Positions 5,918-7,827 of a DNA stretch of 7,827 bases are shown one piece after another; positions within the stretch are counted from its first letter, which is position 1; each line of letters begins with the position of its first letter. The stretch lies in contig JAKACS010000130.1 in assembly GCA_021821235.1 (NCBI GenBank), forward strand, positions 1 through 7,827, in the 5' to 3' direction. A model generated the notes under the pieces. That model searched no databases, was not told the DNA's origin, and was given only the letters and a program-made list of their open reading frames with translations. This DNA comes from Bacillota bacterium (lineage in GTDB: Bacteria > Bacillota > Bacilli > Bacillales_B > DSM-18226). Made by a program: the position numbers and the translations under genes.

Positions 5918-6918
5918 TGGAAAAATTCATCAGTTTGGCACATGGGGATGGCGGGGAATTAAGCCATCGACTGATCCGTGATCTATTCATTGAAGCTTTC
6001 GGTGAAAAAGACACAGCAATGCTTGACGCAGCAACACTCAAGATTACTGGCGGAAAAATTGCTGTCACAACGGATTCCTTTGTGATTAAACCTATTTTTT
6101 TCCCAGGAGGATCCATTGGAAAATTAGCAGTTGCTGGAACGGTAAATGACTTGGCTGTAAGCGGGGCTGTTCCCACCTATTTAACTTGCGGCTTTGTGAT
6201 CGAGGAAGGCTTCTCGGTCGCCGATTTAAAGCGAGTTGTTGATGACATGGCCATGGAAGCTAAAAAAACTGGGGTTGCGATTGTTGCCGGAGACACAAAG
6301 GTTGTGGAAAGAGGCAGTGCCGATGGACTATACATCAATACAACAGGTATCGGAGTGTATGAACCGCATAGGGGCTGCAGTTTCGCATTTTCCGAAGGAG
6401 ACGCAATCATTGTTTCAGGCACAATTGGCGATCACGGCATTGCTGTTTTAGCGGCACGGGGAGAGTTGGGAATTGCGGCTCCAATTAACAGTGACTGTGC
6501 TTCGTTAAACGGGATGATTGGGGAAGTTTTATCGCAAACGAATGGGGTAAGGATCATGCGTGATCCGACCAGGGGCGGTCTTGCAACAACACTCGTGGAG
6601 ATTGCTGAAGATTTTCAGTTAACATTGCAACTTAAAGAATTGTCGATACCTGTTCGAAAGGAAGTTCAAGGGGCAAGTGATCTTCTAGGTTTTGATCCCC
6701 TTTATTTGGCAAATGAAGGAAAGGTTATTTTGATTGTTGCAGACTCAGAAAAGGAGAAAGTCTTGGAAATCTTGAAGCGATTTCCCGAAGGGCACAGTGC
6801 AGCCGTTATTGGCTCTGTAATCGACAAACAAAAAGGCCGCCTTTTGCTTAAGACGCCGCTTGGTGCGAGGAGAATGCTGATAAGATTAACAGGCCCAATG
6901 TTACCGCGAATTTGTTAA
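5917..6918 (+). CDS. hypE: Carbamoyl dehydratase HypE
   Basis: HypE dehydrates the carbamoyl group placed by HypF on its C-terminal cysteine, using ATP, to give the thiocyanate that donates CN to the HypC-HypD complex. The 333-residue product ends in PRIC, so acceptor Cys333 is intact. Other family signs are LAHGDGG at 7-13, TTDSFVIKP (51-59), VNDLAVSGA (76-84), AGDTKVVERG (124-133), RDPTRGGLA (215-223) and LANEGKV (264-270). These form the AIR synthase/PurM-type ATP-binding fold. ATG 5917 was chosen because the HGDGG motif normally lies about ten residues from the N-terminus and GAGGGAGAG at 5902-5910 is a good ribosome site. The frame stays open back to 5806, but that part lies in hypD. It is the last gene of the hydrogenase operon. 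Confidence 0.97.
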   Translation: MEKFISLAHGDGGELSHRLIRDLFIEAFGEKDTAMLDAATLKITGGKIAVTTDSFVIKPIFFPGGSIGKLAVAGTVNDLAVSGAVPTYLTCGFVIEEGFSVADLKRVVDDMAMEAKKTGVAIVAGDTKVVERGSADGLYINTTGIGVYEPHRGCSFAFSEGDAIIVSGTIGDHGIAVLAARGELGIAAPINSDCASLNGMIGEVLSQTNGVRIMRDPTRGGLATTLVEIAEDFQLTLQLKELSIPVRKEVQGASDLLGFDPLYLANEGKVILIVADSEKEKVLEILKRFPEGHSAAVIGSVIDKQKGRLLLKTPLGARRMLIRLTGPMLPRIC

Positions 6919-7076
6919 GGAAACGGAAACTTGAAAAAATACAACTGGGATTAACGGGAGAAATTACTGAGAAAAATAGTGCTGAAATTTTTTTAAAATC
7001 TCCGCGCAATTTGACACAATTCGTGGTTAATCTCATGTATAATAAGATCAAACGGGTATAAAAGAGGATTGATAAT
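6919..7076 (+). other. Spacer between hypE and the ypmP-like gene
   Basis: This 158-bp AT-rich gap carries no ORF of note and no clear intrinsic terminator. The best pairing is GGAGA (6957-6961) with TCTCC (6999-7003), five base pairs around a 37-nt loop, with a T-run (6979-6993) inside the loop instead of after the stem. It holds a possible promoter for the next gene (7011-7043). The hydrogenase transcript may therefore read through into ypmP, or end by a Rho-dependent route. Confidence 0.5.
7011..7043 (+). promoter_or_regulatory. Possible sigma-A promoter of the ypmP-like gene
   Basis: A consensus -35 TTGACA (7011-7016) and consensus -10 TATAAT (7038-7043) are both present, but the spacer is 21 bp, not 17. 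Either the -10 box works with a weaker -35 (CACAAT at 7015-7020 gives 17 bp), or activity is low or activator-dependent. It precedes the gene start by 33 nt. Confidence 0.4.
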
Positions 7077-7328
7077 TTGTTGTTTAAAAGCCTGGAGTTC
7101 AAAAATGCTGTTGGACAGAAGGTTAAAGTTATGGAAATTCCTGTATTGGAGGAAGATAACCCTTATAAATTCATGATCCATGTCCGTTTACAGACGTTTA
7201 TCACGTCCATTTATGGGGAAAAGCAGACAAAAAAAGTGTATTCTTTTAAAGATTATTTAAAAAGAGTTTTAAAATGGCCTGATTATCAAGAAATCTATAA
7301 ATCCGATAAATTAAAAAATAATGCTTAA
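7077..7328 (+). CDS. ypmP: YpmP-like small protein, DUF2535 family
   Basis: This small cytoplasmic protein of unknown function has 83 residues and belongs to the Bacillus YpmP/DUF2535 family, recognised by the N-terminus MLFKSLEFKNAVGQKVKV and the stretch FMIHVRLQTFITSIYG. It is charged and lysine-rich, with a basic C-terminal half (YSFKDYLKRVLKWPDYQEIY), and has no membrane helix, signal peptide or metal motif. The start codon is TTG; AAAAGAGG at 7060-7067 lies 9 nt before it and no in-frame ATG occurs until codon 19, so TTG is well supported. It is followed at once by an intrinsic terminator and so forms its own unit, possibly with read-through from hypE. Family membership is from memory of the sequence; no function is known to me. 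Confidence 0.82.
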   Translation: MLFKSLEFKNAVGQKVKVMEIPVLEEDNPYKFMIHVRLQTFITSIYGEKQTKKVYSFKDYLKRVLKWPDYQEIYKSDKLKNNA

Positions 7329-7331
7329 TGC

Positions 7332-7364
7332 AAAAGAGCTTCGAGATTCGATGCTCTTTTTTTT
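7332..7364 (+). terminator. Rho-independent terminator after the ypmP-like gene
   Basis: AAAAGAGC (7332-7339) pairs with GCTCTTTT (7353-7360). After a single T-T mismatch, TCGA pairs with TCGA around a GAT loop. The right arm runs into an unbroken eight-T tract (7357-7364). It starts 3 nt after the TAA stop and is a textbook intrinsic terminator for the + strand. Confidence 0.9.
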
Positions 7365-7397
7365 CGTGGAATGAACTGTTTTGAATCAATTTTCTCG

Positions 7398-7406
7398 TGT
7401 TATAAT
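7398..7406 (+). promoter_or_regulatory. Extended -10 promoter of the ypmR-like gene
   Basis: TGTTATAAT at 7398-7406 is a perfect extended -10 element (TG-n-TATAAT). There is no good -35 at 16-18 bp; TTGAAT at 7381-7386 is only 14 bp away. It lies between the terminator and the lipoprotein gene, 28 nt before its ATG, leaving room for a short leader with the ribosome site GGGTAGGTGAT (7421-7431). Confidence 0.65.
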
Positions 7407-7434
7407 AACAGTAGTTTAGAGGGTAGGTGATAAG

Positions 7435-7827
7435 ATGAAAAAGACATTCACCCTTCTAATTGCTCTGACGTTCCTTTTAAGCTCATGCAGTCAAGCTGGC
7501 TCGCTTCTGTTGCATGCGGAAAAGAAAGCTGCAGCCAAAGAGTACCGACCGATACCAGCTGATTTTTTTCCAAGAAAGTTAACGGTTGTGTCTGTTGGAG
7601 ACTCCCTGACAGAGGGGATTGGCGATAGTACAAATCGAGGCGGGTATTTGCCCTACTTAAAAAAGATGCTTGAAAAAGATAAAGGGGTAACGAAAGCTGA
7701 TTTTTACAATTATGGTGTAGAAGGGAATCAGACAACAGACCTGTTAAAACGGCTGCAGTCCCCCCCATTAACAGAGGCACTTCAAAAGGCCGATATGGTG
7801 ATCGTAACTATCGGCGGAAATGATATC
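7435..7827 (+). CDS. ypmR: Secreted lipoprotein SGNH/GDSL hydrolase, YpmR-like (3' partial)
   Basis: This is a predicted membrane-anchored extracellular lipase or esterase; its substrate is unknown. 131 residues are visible and the frame is open to the window end, so roughly half of a typical 250-280-residue protein is missing. The N-terminus MKKTFTLLIALTFLLSSC is a lipoprotein signal with lipobox LSSC (Cys18 would be lipidated). Block I of the SGNH family is SVGDSLTEG with nucleophile Ser57. Block II is YGVEGNQT (93-100), and block III is IGGND at 126-130 just before the edge. The catalytic Asp-His of block V lies outside. ATG 7435 has AGGTGAT at 7425-7431 upstream. Gene order next to a ypmP-like gene supports the YpmR assignment; in B. 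subtilis, as I recall, ypmQ (an Sco1-type protein) lies between the two and is absent here. Confidence 0.88.
   Translation, partial: MKKTFTLLIALTFLLSSCSQAGSLLLHAEKKAAAKEYRPIPADFFPRKLTVVSVGDSLTEGIGDSTNRGGYLPYLKKMLEKDKGVTKADFYNYGVEGNQTTDLLKRLQSPPLTEALQKADMVIVTIGGNDI

Noticed and set aside
6832..6846. AAAAGG-CCG-CCTTTT dyad near the end of hypE, considered as a terminator
   Set aside because: It is inside the coding sequence about 75 nt before the stop, has a 3-nt loop and is not followed by a run of T beyond the stem.
6957..7003. GGAGA/TCTCC pairing in the hypE-ypmP spacer as a terminator
   Set aside because: Five base pairs around a 37-nt loop with the T-run inside the loop does not form a working intrinsic terminator.
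7448..7780. 110-codon minus-strand ORF at the right end
   Set aside because: It is opposite the ypmR-like gene, whose lipobox and GDSL blocks on the plus strand are clear.

Overview
The window looks like a Bacillaceae chromosome (Bacillus/Parageobacillus-type). Base composition is moderate, Shine-Dalgarno sequences are strong AGGAGG-like, one gene has a TTG start, and the right end carries relatives of B. subtilis ypmP and ypmR. The species cannot be fixed from this sequence alone.

Positions 1-6918 are the downstream part of a [NiFe]-hydrogenase operon, all on the + strand. The order is: C-terminal half of the hydrogenase cytochrome b subunit (hyaC type, cut by the window edge), the large-subunit maturation endopeptidase (hyaD type), a small four-cysteine protein of unknown function, then hypA, hypB, hypF, hypC, hypD and hypE. 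The structural small and large subunits are expected just upstream, outside the window. All junctions are tight: most genes overlap by 1-28 nt and the widest gap is 5 nt, so this reads as one translationally coupled transcript. HypF and HypE make the cyanide ligands, HypC and HypD assemble the Fe(CN)2CO group, HypA and HypB deliver nickel, the HyaD-type protease trims the large subunit, and the cytochrome b passes electrons from H2 to the quinone pool. A complete hyp set beside a cytochrome b points to a membrane-bound group 1 respiratory uptake hydrogenase.

Positions 6919-7076 are a 158-bp spacer with no convincing terminator and a possible promoter. It is followed by a DUF2535/YpmP-like gene (TTG start), a clear intrinsic terminator, an extended -10 promoter, and the start of a lipoprotein SGNH/GDSL hydrolase (YpmR-like) that runs off the right edge. 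The hydrogenase genes therefore abut a conserved housekeeping block, with no ypmQ between ypmP and ypmR.

I see no phage, transposon, CRISPR or tRNA sequence. The least explained item is the small protein at 878-1306. Its C-terminal part follows the layout of a Rieske domain but carries CxxC...CxxC in place of the CxH...CxxH ligand pattern. A perfect 10-bp hairpin near the start of the hyaD-type gene is the most notable RNA-level signal.
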